A DNA stretch of 64,000 bases from Colius striatus (GCF_028858725.1 NC_084759.1:141030671-141094670); one strand, 5' to 3'. Counted from the stretch's first letter, positions 22,426 through 35,600 are shown. Notes: generated by a model not told the origin, from the sequence alone. Numbers and translations are program-made.

Positions 22426-25400
22426 GCTGATCTTTATTCAGTTTTGTATAAGCATGCAAAAATATTCCAGATGGGTACAGTAAAATATGTATTATATATA
22501 CAGTACAAAAATATTCCAGTTAGGTATGAGCCCAAAGCCAGATCAGCACATTCAGAGACTGGACAAATACAGGTAGCAAAGGAGGCATTAAATCAGGCTT
22601 CAGGTAAAAGAATGAAGTTGTAAGGGGAGAGTCAAGCATCCTAGATTAATGGAGAGTGCAGAGCTGATTCTATTGAGTACTGGAAAAGAAGTTAGGGAGA
22701 GAGATAATGTTGCACTTGTGCTGTGGAGTTGGCAATGGAAAAATTAAGAGAAGCTTTGACACTAAGTGATCAGCAGCGGGCTTAAAATGTTACTGCACAT
22801 CTGAGTCACAATCCCTTTTTTAGTACTTTGTTTTCACACTGAGAGGTATTAACATTAATCAGAGAGCCACATGCCGTATGAATGATCCCTGGAGGTGCAC
22901 ACAAGTGTCAAGGTGAGAGAAAGACTAGAAGAAAACAACCAGAAAGTACCAAGAACTGAGGCCTCAATGTCTTTAAGCCAGGAACAGTTGACAGAGCTGT
23001 AACTTCTGAAAGTGAGCTCTGAGCTGGCTGTCAGGGAGTGAGTGCTACCCGTCAGAGAGCTGGTAGTGACAGAGTGAGCGTGCTGCTGGGAGGCTGCTGA
23101 ATGCCCAGCTCCCTCCTGAGAGCCAGCCAGTCTTGGGGGAAGGCACAGCCATGTTTTCCATAAGAAGCCTTGTTAAAAGCTAGTAGTGAGAATCTGGCTT
23201 TTGGGTGAAAGCTGCCATGACAGCCCAGCTGCAGGCCTTTGAGTGCTTTGCTGTACAGAGAGGCTGCAGATCCCAGCGTGCGGCCCAAGGCAAGCTGGCA
23301 GAAGGAGGATACCCTGCTTCTTGCCTGCTCCTGGCCTGATCTGCTGATAATAGCAAGCAGTGGGAAAGAAGTAAGAGAAGCTTATGCATTCGTGTTGGAA
23401 AGCAGGAGAAGGTGACCAATAGCATACACAGGTGACCAAAAACAGACCAATAGCGTACACAGCATGGTGAGGCTTGGAGCCATCCCCATAGACTCACAGC
23501 CCATGTCTAAAATAGTGTGGGAGACTAAGAGAAAATCACCCATTTATTTCATCCCAATGAAATCGCAGTAAACGAAGAACAGAAAAAAAAGGAAATAAAA
23601 GACAACTACCTCAGATGAAAAATCAAAGGAAAAAACGTTCCTCTGAGCTGCCATTCTGGGGAAGTGAAGACTTGGGACTGCAGTAAAGCAGCTCGACAAA
23701 AGGTGTTTAGCCCCGAGCGAGAGCCCAGAGAAACTGCAGAGTGGTTTGGCTATGTTTGCTGCTTGATACAGGCAGCTCAGAGGCAGGTGGAGGCCCCATC
23801 CTGCATCTCACACGTGTTTGCAGGGAACAGGCTGTGACAAGACAGCTCTTCCAGGGCTGGGAAGTTCTTGCTGCCCTCAGCCAAGGAAGAGCTGTCTGGG
23901 AAACCCCAAATCTTTCAGAGCATCCCATACTGCTTCTTTGGCTTCGCTTTAGAGAAAGCAAGAAAAACATCTGTACAGGAGCATTCTCAGGTTGAGAATC
24001 ATATTGACAGTGTGCCAAAAGGTTGAATTTCCCAGCCCATGTTACCTGATGGAAATCAAAAGCTGTAGAAATAAAGACTACCACATTGCTTTAAGTGGTA
24101 CAAGGCTGAAGTGTTGGGAGAATCTGGAGAGTGAAAATATTAAGGATAGTCCCGCCCAGAATCTCTGAAAGCCCTTTCCCGTCCTGTATCCAAGAGTATT
24201 TGCATGGGGTGAGCTTCTCTTTCCGGACAGTCCCTGGCCCACACACCCTCTGCCTCAACACCAAGTGACCACACATACCCAGCCTCATGCCAACCCCAAA
24301 CTCTTAGGGCTGTTCAGGACCTCACATTTCATCCTACCATCTGCCAGTGGCTGAAACATTCTTATTTATCATATGAAGCCGTTTGTGTTTAACAGGGAGA
24401 TTGGAAGATCCTTGGTTTCTGAGCAGGTTTGACTGTACAGCATGAACCTCCAAGTTCTAAAAGACTTGTTGCCTCCTAGATCAGCTGCAGGGCATGCAGG
24501 AAGGTCACGCTTTCTCCTCCTTCCTCTTTCAGATGCTGGCTGCCTGTGTGGTTTTTTCAGCCCTGTGTGTTAGCAGAGTCGTTTTTCTCTCCACCTGTTG
24601 GCCTTCTCTCTTTAGCAGATAGCTTCTGGTATCAAGCTGCTATCCCTGGGTATCTGCAGCTTCTCAATGCTCTCCATGGCTTCAGGGTATCAAATAGAGG
24701 CAGCATCTTGACACCTAGCTGGAAGTGGACAGGAGCAGAAGGGAGCAACTGTCTTTGCTTGCCCCATCTGGTGGGCTGAACACAAATAAGGGAGAGAGGG
24801 ACAGGTTGAGGTATTCCTGCTGCTTGGAGGGGCAGTTATCTTTTGCAGAACTCTGCAAAATTTCGTCTGCACATGCCTCTACCTGGCTTCCTTGGGGGCA
24901 TCTCCTGCAGTAACACTTTGTAACACCTTTCTCCCAGCAAAGGTCACTTTTACCCAGATGGTCACAGCAACCCTTTCATACTGAGAGTCCGTGACAAAAA
25001 CCTTCTTGGAACATCTTCTGGACAAAGGCTGGTGCTTTCCCCTCTGAGGGCTCCAGAAGGGGATCCTATCAGCAGTAAAATGTGAGAAGTTTGTCTCAAA
25101 GCAGCTCTGGAGTGGGAGCACAAGACAATTATTAATCTGTCTAAAAAAAGAAATGATGAGTATTTCCCCCCCACCCCCCTGATGCTGAGTAGTTTAAATG
25201 CAGCTGCTCATTCCACACCTCTGCTCTGAGCTTCAGTTCACTTTGAATGAAGGAGGTAACATCACTCACCAGGGCTGGGACAGTAGGAATTGGGAGACTT
25301 ACCTGCTGCCTGGGTGACCTCCCAGATATCCCTGCCACCACTTTGTAGGGTAGGACTGCAGAGCCCTCACTGAGGCACGAAGGCCTCGTTGAAGACAGTA

Positions 25401-25850
25401 CTTCCCCACATAAAAGGGATTCATGACACAGCAAGTGGCAGGCTGGATGTCTCTTTGTGCCTCCCCAGTCTGTAGCAGGTCTCATCCCACCCTCCAGGAC
25501 CCTGAAGTGAAATTCTCAGCATCTTCACAGGACAAGCAAATCCCAGTCAGTGAGTCCCAGTTCCTCTCATAACTATTGCCACCTCGACTTTCTGCAGAGG
25601 ACAGCCCAGGCACTACCACCCCACAGGGACGTGGCCACAGCATGGACATGCTGGCAAATGACCAGCAAAGACACTGGGTTCCCAGCCATGCTGACTTCAC
25701 CCATAGGTCTCCTACCTGGTTCCTTGCTCCCAAAACACACTCACTTGCATGCACCGACCCAAGGCTGCCCAGCAGCAGCAGAAGTGTTTCTGGTCTCAAG
25801 GCATAAGAATCCAAAAATGGTCCTGATAGTTCTGTATGACAAAAAAAAGC
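22426..25850. other. Intergenic DNA, nothing recognised
   Basis: I found no coding exon with splice support and no known repeat. Open frames reach about 125 codons on the minus strand (23707-24084) but have no recognisable domain. Confidence 0.45.
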
Positions 25851-25854
25851 TCCT

Positions 25855-26160
25855 TACTGACTTTGATTGGTGATTGCCTTTGAGTCATGATGGTGAAGAC
25901 ACCTCCAAGAAGGCTTTTAGCACTTAGAACTGGGGTACTATTTTATGCTGCTCTTAAACATAGAGGTATTTCCTTGTTCAAATAAACAAATCAAGTGGCT
26001 TCTCAGATATCCTGCAATGATCTCCACAGGTTGGTTACGTGCTGATTAAAAAAAGCTTTGTAATAGATGTGCCTGTTGGGACCACGTAATTTTTTCATGC
26101 AAGGCTAAACCTTGATTACTAAAGCAATTATGTAATCATTTATTCTCTGATAGTCATGCT
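25855..26160. promoter_or_regulatory. AT-rich block with clustered factor-like motifs, possible enhancer
   Basis: Contains a forkhead-like AAATAAACAAA (25980-25991 region), a D-box-like TTATGTAA within caattatgtaatcattt (26125-26141), and TGATTAC or TGATTAA homeobox-like words. Its composition is unlike the GC-richer flanks. The call is inferred from motif density alone; conservation cannot be tested here. Confidence 0.25.
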
Positions 26161-26415
26161 CTTTACTTATGCCTAAATGCTGCCCAGACAGGTGAGAGTC
26201 CACACACCTTGTACGTATAAGCCAGCAGCCCCACACATTCCCTGCATCTTCATGTACTCATCTGTGTCAATCACACACCCTGGTGAGGTGATACTGTTGG
26301 ATTCACAAACACCAGAGATGAGACACCCCAGATACCTGCACACAGTCTGCACAACACATACAAGTGTATGCAGCCATCCTCGTGGCTGTATTTGTGGCTG
26401 CTCACTCTGACACAC

Positions 26416-27380
26416 TGTCGTGGTTTTGCCCAGCCAGCAATGAAGCGCCACAACAGTCTCTTGCTCGGTGCCACCCATCCACTCCTACCCTCATTAGGAT
26501 GGCAGAGGCCCCAGCAAGAAGGGAGGAAAAAGATAAGCAAGGATCTTGTGGATTGAGACAAGGGCAGGGAGGGCTCACTGCCAATTACAGTTCTGGGCAA
26601 AACAGACTCCAGTACTTGACTTAGAGAGGAAAGTAAGGTAAGTTATAGAACAGAACAAAAGCAAAAAGAGAGTAGGATGATGAGAAAATTGCAACCAGCA
26701 CTTTAAGATCTCCCTCCCCCATCCCTCCTTTCTTCCCGGGCCCAGCTCACTGCTCCTGATATCTCTACCTCCTCCCCCCTCAAGGGCTCAGGGTGGCAGG
26801 GAATGGGGGATGTGATCAGTCTCTCACAGATGGGCTCTGCCGCTTCTGTCTTCTCAGATGAGGAGGACTCCTCTCATTCTTCCCCTGCTCTGATACAGGG
26901 TCCCTCCCCTGGGACACAGTCCTTAACGAACTTCTCTGGTGTGGGTTGTTCCCAACAGCTGTGGCTTCTGTGAATATGGGGTCCCTCCCACAGGACATGG
27001 CCTCCTCTGGCCATAGTCACTGACCCTGATACAGGGTCTTTTATGAACTACAAACAAATCTCACCTTCACCAGTTCTCTCCACAGGATGCAGGGGAGTCT
27101 CTGCTCCAGCACACCTCCTCCTCTCTTCCCTTGCTGACCTTGGGGTCCACATGGTCACTTCTCTTTCTCTCCCAACGCCTTGCACCACCACCAGACAGAA
27201 AAGAAGGAAGAAGGAACAGGAAGGACCCTCATCTTTCACCTACTTAATAAGTGATCTTGAAGGCACCCAATTGGCTCAGCCCCAGAAGTGGGTCTGGCTC
27301 AGAGCTGGGGAGAGTTTTGAGCAGCTTCTTACAGAAGCCATCTTTACAGTCCCTTCCCCATTACCAGAAATGGCTCCACA
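26416..27380. mobile_element. Avian endogenous-retrovirus LTR (apparently solo)
   Basis: Starts TGTCGTGGTTTTGCCCAGCC, the 5' terminus of an LTR family I recognise from bird genomes. The diagnostic internal phrases follow in order: a repeated gggtccctccc motif with gacacagtccttaacgaac, then ctctgctccagcacacctcc, ttgctgaccttggggtc, and finally gcagcttcttacagaagcc. It is about 950-1000 bp, with no gag, pol or env frame next to it, so it looks like a solo LTR. The pentamer CACAC precedes the TG and recurs at 27377, a possible but weak target duplication. The family name is not certain. Confidence 0.8.
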
Positions 27381-27399
27381 CAAAACTGGTGCAAAGGAG

Positions 27400-27868
27400 C
27401 AAATGTCATTAAAAACACGTGGGCAACGTCATATGTACACCTGCTCCCCTAAGGCCTGCACCAGCCATACCAGCGCAATTAATCGCTGTGCAGCCTTTGC
27501 TCAGTGGGTGCAGCAGCAGCTCTTGCAGTCCTCATGGACAATGAGAAGTTTGGGTTGATGGGAAGGGTTCCCACAATGCCTGCAGTGGCCCCTCAGCTAC
27601 CCTGTGAGCGCTGCTTGGGGTGGAAGAAGTTGCTGCCCAGAAATAATCCCTAGGAAATGAAATGCTGGTGGAGCAGCAAGGCCTCTTGAGCCTGCAGCAT
27701 CGCTGTACCTTAGGAATGGGCACATGAGACTTGGTTAATGCCAGAGCCCATCCACTTCCTTCCTCTTGTGGCAATAAACCACACGGAGGAAGCTCTGCTG
27801 TGCTGAGTCCAAGGGACTTGATTAAGAACATGAGCACTTCATCACCCATGCTCCAAAAAGCCTTACAT
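27400..27868. other. Intergenic DNA, nothing recognised
   Basis: No gene or repeat identified between the LTR and the AT-rich block that follows. Confidence 0.45.
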
Positions 27869-28170
27869 TTAGAAATTCTCATCCAAGAGAAATGCAACTG
27901 CTATTGCAATGGAGCTTAAAGGTGCTAAGCTATTAAATCCAATTATGAATGTTATTGGTTGGGCTGTGTTGATGCCATCCTGCAGCGGGCCGGTCATCAG
28001 CCTCATCTCCGTTACATCAGCAGGCGCAAAGTGTTTGCTTTCATCCAGCCTGAACCATTTGTCTTTTGGTTCCACTAAGCGACCTCTTGTGAAGTCATCT
28101 GGAGCTGTAAAGTAAATTGAAGCAACCATCTGGCTTTTTTTCTGTTCCTTATTTAATATATTGTTACCAT
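27869..28170. other. Candidate conserved noncoding block
   Basis: Open on both strands for about 200 bases and rich in factor-like words: ATTGCAAT (27904), TAAATCCAATTATGAATG and a CCAAT-type ATTGG near 27954, then an AT-rich run. Balanced composition and a lack of repeat resemblance suggest selection, but coding function is not supported by splice sites or a known domain. Confidence 0.25.
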
Positions 28171-30900
28171 ATCTCCCTGCATCTGATCAGCTTTATTGCT
28201 CTACACTAATCATTCCTTTTTCATCTTGTGTTTCCCTTTTTCATTAAGCAGCAGCTACGTGCAGTGACTGGAAGTGATGGCTGCGTGCACTGGTGGAGGC
28301 TCTTGCCTTGCTGCCATGGCAGGCTGACAGCAGGCTGCTGTCCATCCCCTGGGCCAGAGCATCAGGCCAGAGCCCCTCATGCTCCCTGCAGAGACAGGCT
28401 GGCCACCGCCATTGCCCCAAGACTCAAGGGAGACAGAAGCGGCTCAGTTGTGCCTGGTGGCAGCCACAGCTCTGCTTTGCTTTCACCTAAAATGGGCTGG
28501 AGAGGCATGTGGGGATGCTCACCTCTCTGTGTCCCCCCACTCCCAGCTATAGCTACAGGTTAGCCATAGCTAACCAGCACATGCTGTGGGCAGGGAGACT
28601 GTGCTTTCCCAGCATGAGAGTTGGTGTGAGTGTGTCCCTCCTCCAGGCAGGAGGCAGCTCTGCTGCACTGCATGCTAGGCATGCAACAATTCTCTCAAAT
28701 ACAGACAGAAACAATAAAGCTCACGACTTTTCTGCAAGGTGTACCACATGCAAAGTGCAGAGGTATAGCAGAACTCCTGTGGTTGATGAATCCCTTCACC
28801 TCCCACCCTGAGAAGCAGCAAATTCCAGAGGCAGGGGAGTGGGATGGGAAGCCTGCAAGGATCCCCCCACGCTCAAACCTCCCACCATCCCGGATGCTGT
28901 TGCGAGCAAAGGGAGCCTCTCCCTGCTGGCGCGGCCGGGGCTGCGAGGAGTGCCAAAGATGAAAAGGGGTTTGGAAAGCAAACAAAGGAAGGGAAGGAAA
29001 ATATCTTGGACAGAAGATAGAGAGCATAAGTTATAAGTCTTCTGGGAGGTACCGGGGTGTGTATGCACACGCGTGAAAGGAGGATGCAGTGAGCAGCAAC
29101 TTTGATCTCCCAGGACATCTGGCATGTGGGCATCCGCCATACATCTGCCTATAGGGCAGCCCCAGAGACATGTGTGCCTGCAAGAGGGGGATGAAAACCC
29201 CAAGCAAGCTACTTGCTGGTTCCCATGCTCTGCGCACCTTCTCCTTCAAAGTTGGCAGGCAGAATCGGCCCTAGAGAAAAGGCAGAGCCCAGAGGCACTA
29301 GTCCAGCCCCGGCTCCCCACTGTTCCCACGCTTGCCAGTGCCCCAGGCCAAGCACTGCACTGCCTGGCCTCATCCCCCCAAACTGCCCTGAGCAACATGG
29401 GAGCTGTGGCATGTCAGGAGGGAGACCCACTAAAGCAGGGTCCGGGGAAAGGAGAACGACCTTCGAGGCACCTGCCCCAAGTTTAATTGAAGTGAGGCTT
29501 GAATATGTGCACTCTGAGTCCAAATGTCATGACATGCCCCCCAGGTTGGGCATGGGGTGATGGGCAGAGTGGTGAGGAACAGCCATGTCTCTTGTTTTGG
29601 CAGTGATAGACCCTAAAAGACACAGGTCTCCGGTCAGCACCCAGGATACAAAATCCCCTGCACAAAAGCCTGAGCCCACAGCCTCTGGTCCTGTTCAGCT
29701 GTAGCAGTGGTCACTGGGTGGTGGGACATCAAAGACATTGAGCTGCATTTGCTGCTGCTGACTCAAACACTTGGAAAAAAAACCCTGAGAGATTTGCTCA
29801 CAAGAGAAAAGGGTTTGTTTCCCCTTGCCCTGTGAGCAGGAATGATGTCCAAGTTTTTCTTTACAGACAATACTTTTAAAATAAAGATGACTGTCAAATA
29901 ACATCACCTGCAGTTTGGCAAACAGAGAAACCAGCCTTGCCTGGACTTGTGCCAGAATCACAAGCTTTGGCTATAAGCACTACTGGCAGGTTTCTGGCCT
30001 TCTAAGGGGTTGAACTGGGGTACTTTTGTCCCTGCTGAGAGAGGCAGCCCTGTCCCTGCAAGGCCCTCAGACCAGGGCAGCTTTCCCTGAGCTGCTGCAG
30101 CAGAGTATGCCCCACCATGCTACCAGATCACAGGCATCCTCATGATGCTCACAGGTGTGCCCATTATGTGTCTCACACATGGTATGGCAGCCAGTACACA
30201 CATCCTTGAGATGGACACCTCCTCCTCCAGACCTGACACCTGGCTTGTAGTGGGTTGCACCAGCAAAACAAGCCCTGGCCTGATCTCTACAAAAAGGCTG
30301 CTGCAGCAGTAGGCTTTGTTCCTCTGCACCCTGCCCAGGGCATCCTCTTGAAGGGTGATAGAGAATGATAGAGAACTTAACTCTCTCAGGAGATGTGACC
30401 ACTTTACTTGGTCCATAAAAGCCTCCTGACAGCTGGAGGAAAGTAATAAGATTTTGAATGCTCTTGAAACTGTCTCTCCTCACCTGGGGGTCTCACCACC
30501 AGGAACCACTGAGCCCTGCAGGACAAAGAGTGGGAGGCAAGTCAGCCAGAGGAGAGGATGTGGGGTTTGATGGAGCTGAGTGCTGAGCTGGGTGTTGGGG
30601 ATGTGCAAACAGACAAGGGCAGAGAAGTAGTTTGGGTTTGGTGTGGGACAGGCAGCAGGAACACAGGTGCAGAGGGGAAAATCGGAGGGAGAGATGAGAG
30701 CTGCAGAGAGGTGGTGTTGGCATCCAGGCACACAGGCTACAAAGTGTGCCAGCTATTGGCATAGGAGGGTGATGCCTACAAAGAGGTCTGGTTTGTCTTC
30801 TACAGACTTTCTGGGGCACTCATTGTGCCTCCCTCTTCCTCCTCCTAGTCCAAAGATCTACTTCCCCCAGCATAAGCTTTTCAGTTTGAGATGTAAAAGG
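28171..30900. other. Intergenic DNA, nothing recognised
   Basis: GC-moderate DNA without splice-supported exons, known repeats or RNA genes. Overlapping frames of 100-135 codons occur on both strands at 28500-29550, typical of stop-poor sequence. Confidence 0.45.
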
Positions 30901-30903
30901 TCT

Positions 30904-31050
30904 TTCCCTTCCCTTCCCTTCCCTTCCCTTCCCTTCCCTTCCCTTCCCTTCCCTTCCCTTCCCTTCCCTTCCCTTCCCTTCCCTTCCCTTCCCTTCCCTT
31001 CCCTTCCCTTCCCTTCCCTTCCCTTCCCTTCCCTTCCCTTCCCTTCCCTT
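30904..31050. repeat. (TTCCC)n pentanucleotide microsatellite
   Basis: An uninterrupted TTCCC array of about 147 bp (about 29 units) on the plus strand, GGGAA on the minus strand. Purines are entirely on one strand. It ends abruptly in ctcctcc. Confidence 0.98.
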
Positions 31051-34000
31051 CTCCTCCTTCCTGAGCTCAAGAGATCTTCATCACACAAGGAAAGAAGCAG
31101 CAGCACATTTCTCCTCATTGTGGTCAGCTGTGCCTGGAAATCAGCACACAGCCCTTTGTTTAGGAGAAAAAGCACCCTGGTTCCCATGGAAGTGGTCAGG
31201 CTGGAAAGGATGGTCTGGGTGTTGCAAGGCCACGCTTGGTGTTACACAAGGGGATAGATGAAATGTTGCAATTCCCCCTTCTGACTCCAAAACCTACCGG
31301 CTCTCCAAAGGCTTGACCAAAGGGAATTCATGACAGAGTAACTTCCCAAGGGAATCTGTATTTAGCAGCAGGGAAGTTCAGTAGGATGAATTTCCCTAGG
31401 GAAGAGGAGATCAGAGGGAGGGGAGAGAGGGGTAAGCAGCCAAGGGAAGTGGGGTAGACTGGTATGCACAGGCTGCATTTCCTCAGGGAGATTCGTTTCA
31501 TATGCAGGTATGTCTTCAAAGGGGACACCAGGGTGCAGGGGAACATATGCTCCTGGGCTGAATTGCCCCCCTGGGAAGTGGAATGGAGAGGCAGCTGCCT
31601 AGGGAGCCATTTCCCAGAGGATGGTTCTAGTTTGCTGCTGATTTTCCTAACAAAATGTAGTAGTATGGGATCTTCCAAAAACTCAAGTAGCATAGAAATG
31701 TCAGAGACTATTAGTTGCTGGAACTTGGAGGCAGTAAATCTGCTGGCATCTCCCAGCTCATCCAAGCTCCTGCTAAAAGTACAGTCCTGATGCAGCTGGC
31801 TGGTCTGCAGGGCTGGCTCTAGGCACAAGCCTGCAAGTCATCTTTCCCCACTCTGCTGATGCAGCAAATCACGATCCAGCGTTTCTCTTGGGAAGAAAAT
31901 TGAAATAAACTCTCTCAGATCTCTCTGGCAAGATCATATCGCGGTGTGGCACACGTGGTGCAGTTCTCCTCACTGCATCCCTCATTGGGAAGCTTGAAGA
32001 GAGGAGTCCCCACACCTCTTGACTAAACACAAGGGGAAAAGCAGCATTCTTGTGCTCTGCTGCCCCTCATAAAGGACCCCTCCTGGGGCAGCCAAAGGCA
32101 GCTCTTCCTGCCCTTGCCATGGGCCAGGCCAGGGGTTGATGGATTGCAACCCTCCTCTGCCATGGTCAAAACAAAGGTCATGGCCTGAGGAAATTGCAAA
32201 CAACTTTTGTGCACTGGCCTAGAAGGAAGAATGGGCGAGTTTGTGACAACAGGGTGAACTTTTTACAATCCTTCCACCCTGGTATCCTCTCTGAGAAAGG
32301 AACTTAAAGAAGCAGGCAGGGAACATGTGGCCTCCTGGTGTGGTCAAGAGGAGGAGGAAGCAGCCCCAAGACACTGCTCTAGGCCCATGGTGAGCATTTG
32401 CTCCTTCCCACTGTCTCCTCCAGCAAAGCTGCTCTACCTCCTCTCTGCTGGGCAAGCACAGGGGCCTTGGGGCTCCTGATCTGGGGACCAGCCTTCAGGG
32501 CTCTTGTTATGGTCCAGGACAAATTTGCACTTTTCCTTAGTGCTTGGGAGACCCCAAAATTCTTGTTGTGTGTATATATATATATACACACACACACAAC
32601 AACACTGCACTCTCACACCGAACTTATGGCTGGGAGTAAGGCATTTGGGTCTGTTCCCACCTGCCAGGGATGTGGGCTGCCCTGCCATGCAAGAGCTTTG
32701 CTTCTCCTTTCTGTGCCCGTGTCTTCTCCATCAAACCAAAACTACAGCTTTGAGGTGAGATAAGGGATACCTGCCCCTCAAGAGAACACCATCTGCTTGG
32801 AGAAACTGCGTTTTACACATCTCAACGTGGGACAAAAAGCAAAATCTTAAAGTTATGATTGGGTATATTTTTTACTAATACCTATAAGTAAACATCTGTG
32901 CAAATAGAAACCACTCATTTTAGCCTAAATCTGAGACCTCTCGAGCTGCCCCAAATGCCTTAGTCCCACCTTTCTGTGCGAGGTGGTGTCCCCCATGCTA
33001 AAGTGTGGTGACTGAAAGGAAAATTCAAGATGGGATTTTTACCTGCAGGATTCTTTATTTTTAGGAAAATGTACAAAACAAGAGAAACCTTTCCCAAAAC
33101 ATTGATGAGTGACAAATGCACTCCAGTTGTCCCCTTGCTGTTAGGCACCCTCGAAAACATACAATATCCATCAGCTCTAGCAAAGCTTTCCTAGAGCTGG
33201 AGCTACGTGGGTGAGGGGTTGCCATTTATTTCCACACACAAGACTGGGCACTAAACTAGTTCCCATTGAAACCATTTCACCCACTCATCCTTGATTCAAG
33301 CTTTCATGGATTAACAATCTGCTCTGAGGTGGCTGGACGAAAATCTTGGGAGTGTGAAGCATCCCAGTTCTCAAGGAGAAGGAGGCTAGAGAGGAAGATG
33401 AGAATTTAAAGCCTCAGCTGAAAGCTCAGGACAACTTCTGTTTTGTGAAAAAGGGATAGCTTTGCCAACTCGTGGTGGAAAGAAGGAAACTAAAATTATG
33501 GACGGCAGAAAGAAGGAAGGTAAAGAATTAGGGGGGCACATGGCCTGGCTTGTAACTGTCTGTTACACTCACGATAGCATCTTGTCAAGGTTAGGACATG
33601 GCATTTCCTATAGCACAGATGAGCTTTGTCTTTGCCTGGGCTGCGAGGCAGCTCTGAAAGCAGCGACTTTCTGCCCCTTCCCTGGGACTGGTTCCAATTA
33701 ACGGCAGCTCCACTCCGTGCCGGCTCAGCCCCAGCGTTAGAAATGTCCCCCTGCCAATCCCCTCTGACCCAAGCGCTTCCTGGGACTGATGAGGCGATTG
33801 CATTCCTCCCCTTCCTAAATTGGACAGCTTGCTCTCGTCACCCCGAACTCTGGCCCCTGTGAGGGGGAAGGGGAAAACGTGACAGAGCAGCCCTTCTCCT
33901 GCCCCTGGGAACAACTTACCTCACTGAAGTCTTGGAGAAACACACGTCATCAAGAGTGCCTTTGCAGGGCCCTGAGCCATGTTGCTGGGAAGTGTCTGCT

Positions 34001-35600
34001 GGGATGCTTGGCTTGGGCAGCACGGGCAGCTCTCACACCCGGCTCGTGGTTTCTGGGGCCTTTGAGATGTCAGGGTGCAGCAGAAGCTTATCTGAAAAAT
34101 CTCATTTGAAGCTCCTCCAAATGCCATGGGGTGGGAGGGTGCCAACATGCACTCCTGCGAACTTCTCTGTGCATAAAATATGCAAGTATGTGGTGGGATA
34201 AGTCCTCTCAGACCAGGCCATGAAGGGCACAGGAGTGCCTGAACAGCCCCAAGAGCGGGGCTGTGCTGGAGATTTACAGTCTCAGCTCTTGACCAATTTG
34301 TTCACGTTGACTTGTTTGCCTGTCTCTGTAAAATGCTGGTGAGTTCAGAGGATGAACTTGCTGCTTAGGGCACACAGAGGAAAGAGAAGCTATGAAAACA
34401 GGATGAGGCCCCTGGTTGGTTCAGCAAGTGTTGGGTGGCAGAGAAACGTTTTGTGAACATCTCTTGGCAGAGGCAGCTTTGGTGAAGTGATGGGCAAGCA
34501 CGCAGGGCTTGGAGCAGCCCTGGCCTCAGCAAGCCTCCCACATGATAGGCAGATGGAACCCAGGGTATAAGCTTCCTATACTATGAAGCTGCTCTTGCAG
34601 GAGGAGATGTGAGCAAGAGCATCTGGTGCTGGCCTTGGAGGAGTCAGAGGGAGCTGTCACCAGTTAACGCTGGGGAGGAAAGGGAAGGGGCAGGGAGCCT
34701 CGGTGCTCATGGCCTTCTGCCATTGATTCTCTTGTGCCCTCTTTTGCTGGCACCAACTTTTAAGGAAAATCACAGTGATTTTGTCCTGAGGAAAAGCCGC
34801 TGAATCAGCAAAGTTGAGCAAGTTATGCAGAGACCACCTGAGCAAAGGCCAAGTGCAAGCTGCCTCAACACACCTATGGCAGGCAATTTCCCATGTGAAA
34901 AGGTACATCCAGTTCCCAGCTTTGGTGCCAAAACACTCACAAGACTGTCTTTCAACATCTCTCTGCTGGGAGGGCTGAAACCACTGCTCCATTTCACAGG
35001 AGAGACTTAATAAACTGCAAGTGCCACTTTGGGTCTAGTATGGATTTGGACCACATGAGCTCGAAAGGCTTCCCATTCCTCTAACTGCCCCTGAGGGCTG
35101 TCATACTTTAATGCTGCTTAGAATTAAAGCAGCACAAAGGGGAACCATGAAGGCTCATTCACAGCATTCCTCCTTCACAGCAGCAGTGCTCCATAGGTTT
35201 TACTCGAGGAGAGTCACCCTTTTTAAAGAAAAAAAGAGGTTTGGGATGAGTGTAGGGGAACAGACCCCATACCCCAGGACTATGTGGTGTTTTTGGGGAG
35301 GAAGGCAGGCTTTCCAGCAAGCCTGGGCTACAGAAAAACCTGCAGCCCACCAGGGACTTGGAGGGGAAGAGCTGACACCATCTTGTTTCTACAACTGTGT
35401 TGTTTGTAGGCAGACAGCTGTGTTTCGGAAGGGGAAACGATCTCAATTAGCTTTCCAGGTGCTCTCTTGTAAATAGCTTTCAGGTGGTACAACTGTGTCT
35501 GACTGCAGTCAAGGGCTTTGTCTCTCTGACAAAAAGCCCTCTGTGTGCCCCCTCCCCCCCATCTGCTCCCCCCTTACAAAGAAAGAGGGAGACCATCCAG
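31051..35600. other. Intergenic DNA, nothing recognised
   Basis: No supported gene. Only the TG/TA/CA microsatellite at 32565-32600 stands out. I searched here for mitochondrial-carrier motifs of SLC25A18 and found none. Confidence 0.45.
32565..32600. repeat. Self-complementary TG-TA-CA microsatellite
   Basis: A run of TG, then TA, then CA dinucleotides. The outer GTTGTGTGTATA is complementary to TATACACACAAC apart from extra CA units, so the strand can fold into a hairpin or extrude a cruciform. Confidence 0.9.

Noticed and set aside
27869-28129. 86-codon minus-strand frame as a gene
   Set aside because: No splice sites, domain or promoter, and the other strand is open over the same bases; kept only as a possible conserved block.
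28500-29560. Overlapping frames of 100-135 codons on both strands
   Set aside because: Many frames are open at once in stop-poor DNA, and none has a motif or splice context.
30643-31257. 204-codon plus-strand frame
   Set aside because: Its length comes from the stop-free (TTCCC)n array, which would encode a monotonous FPSLP repeat; the flanks show no domain.
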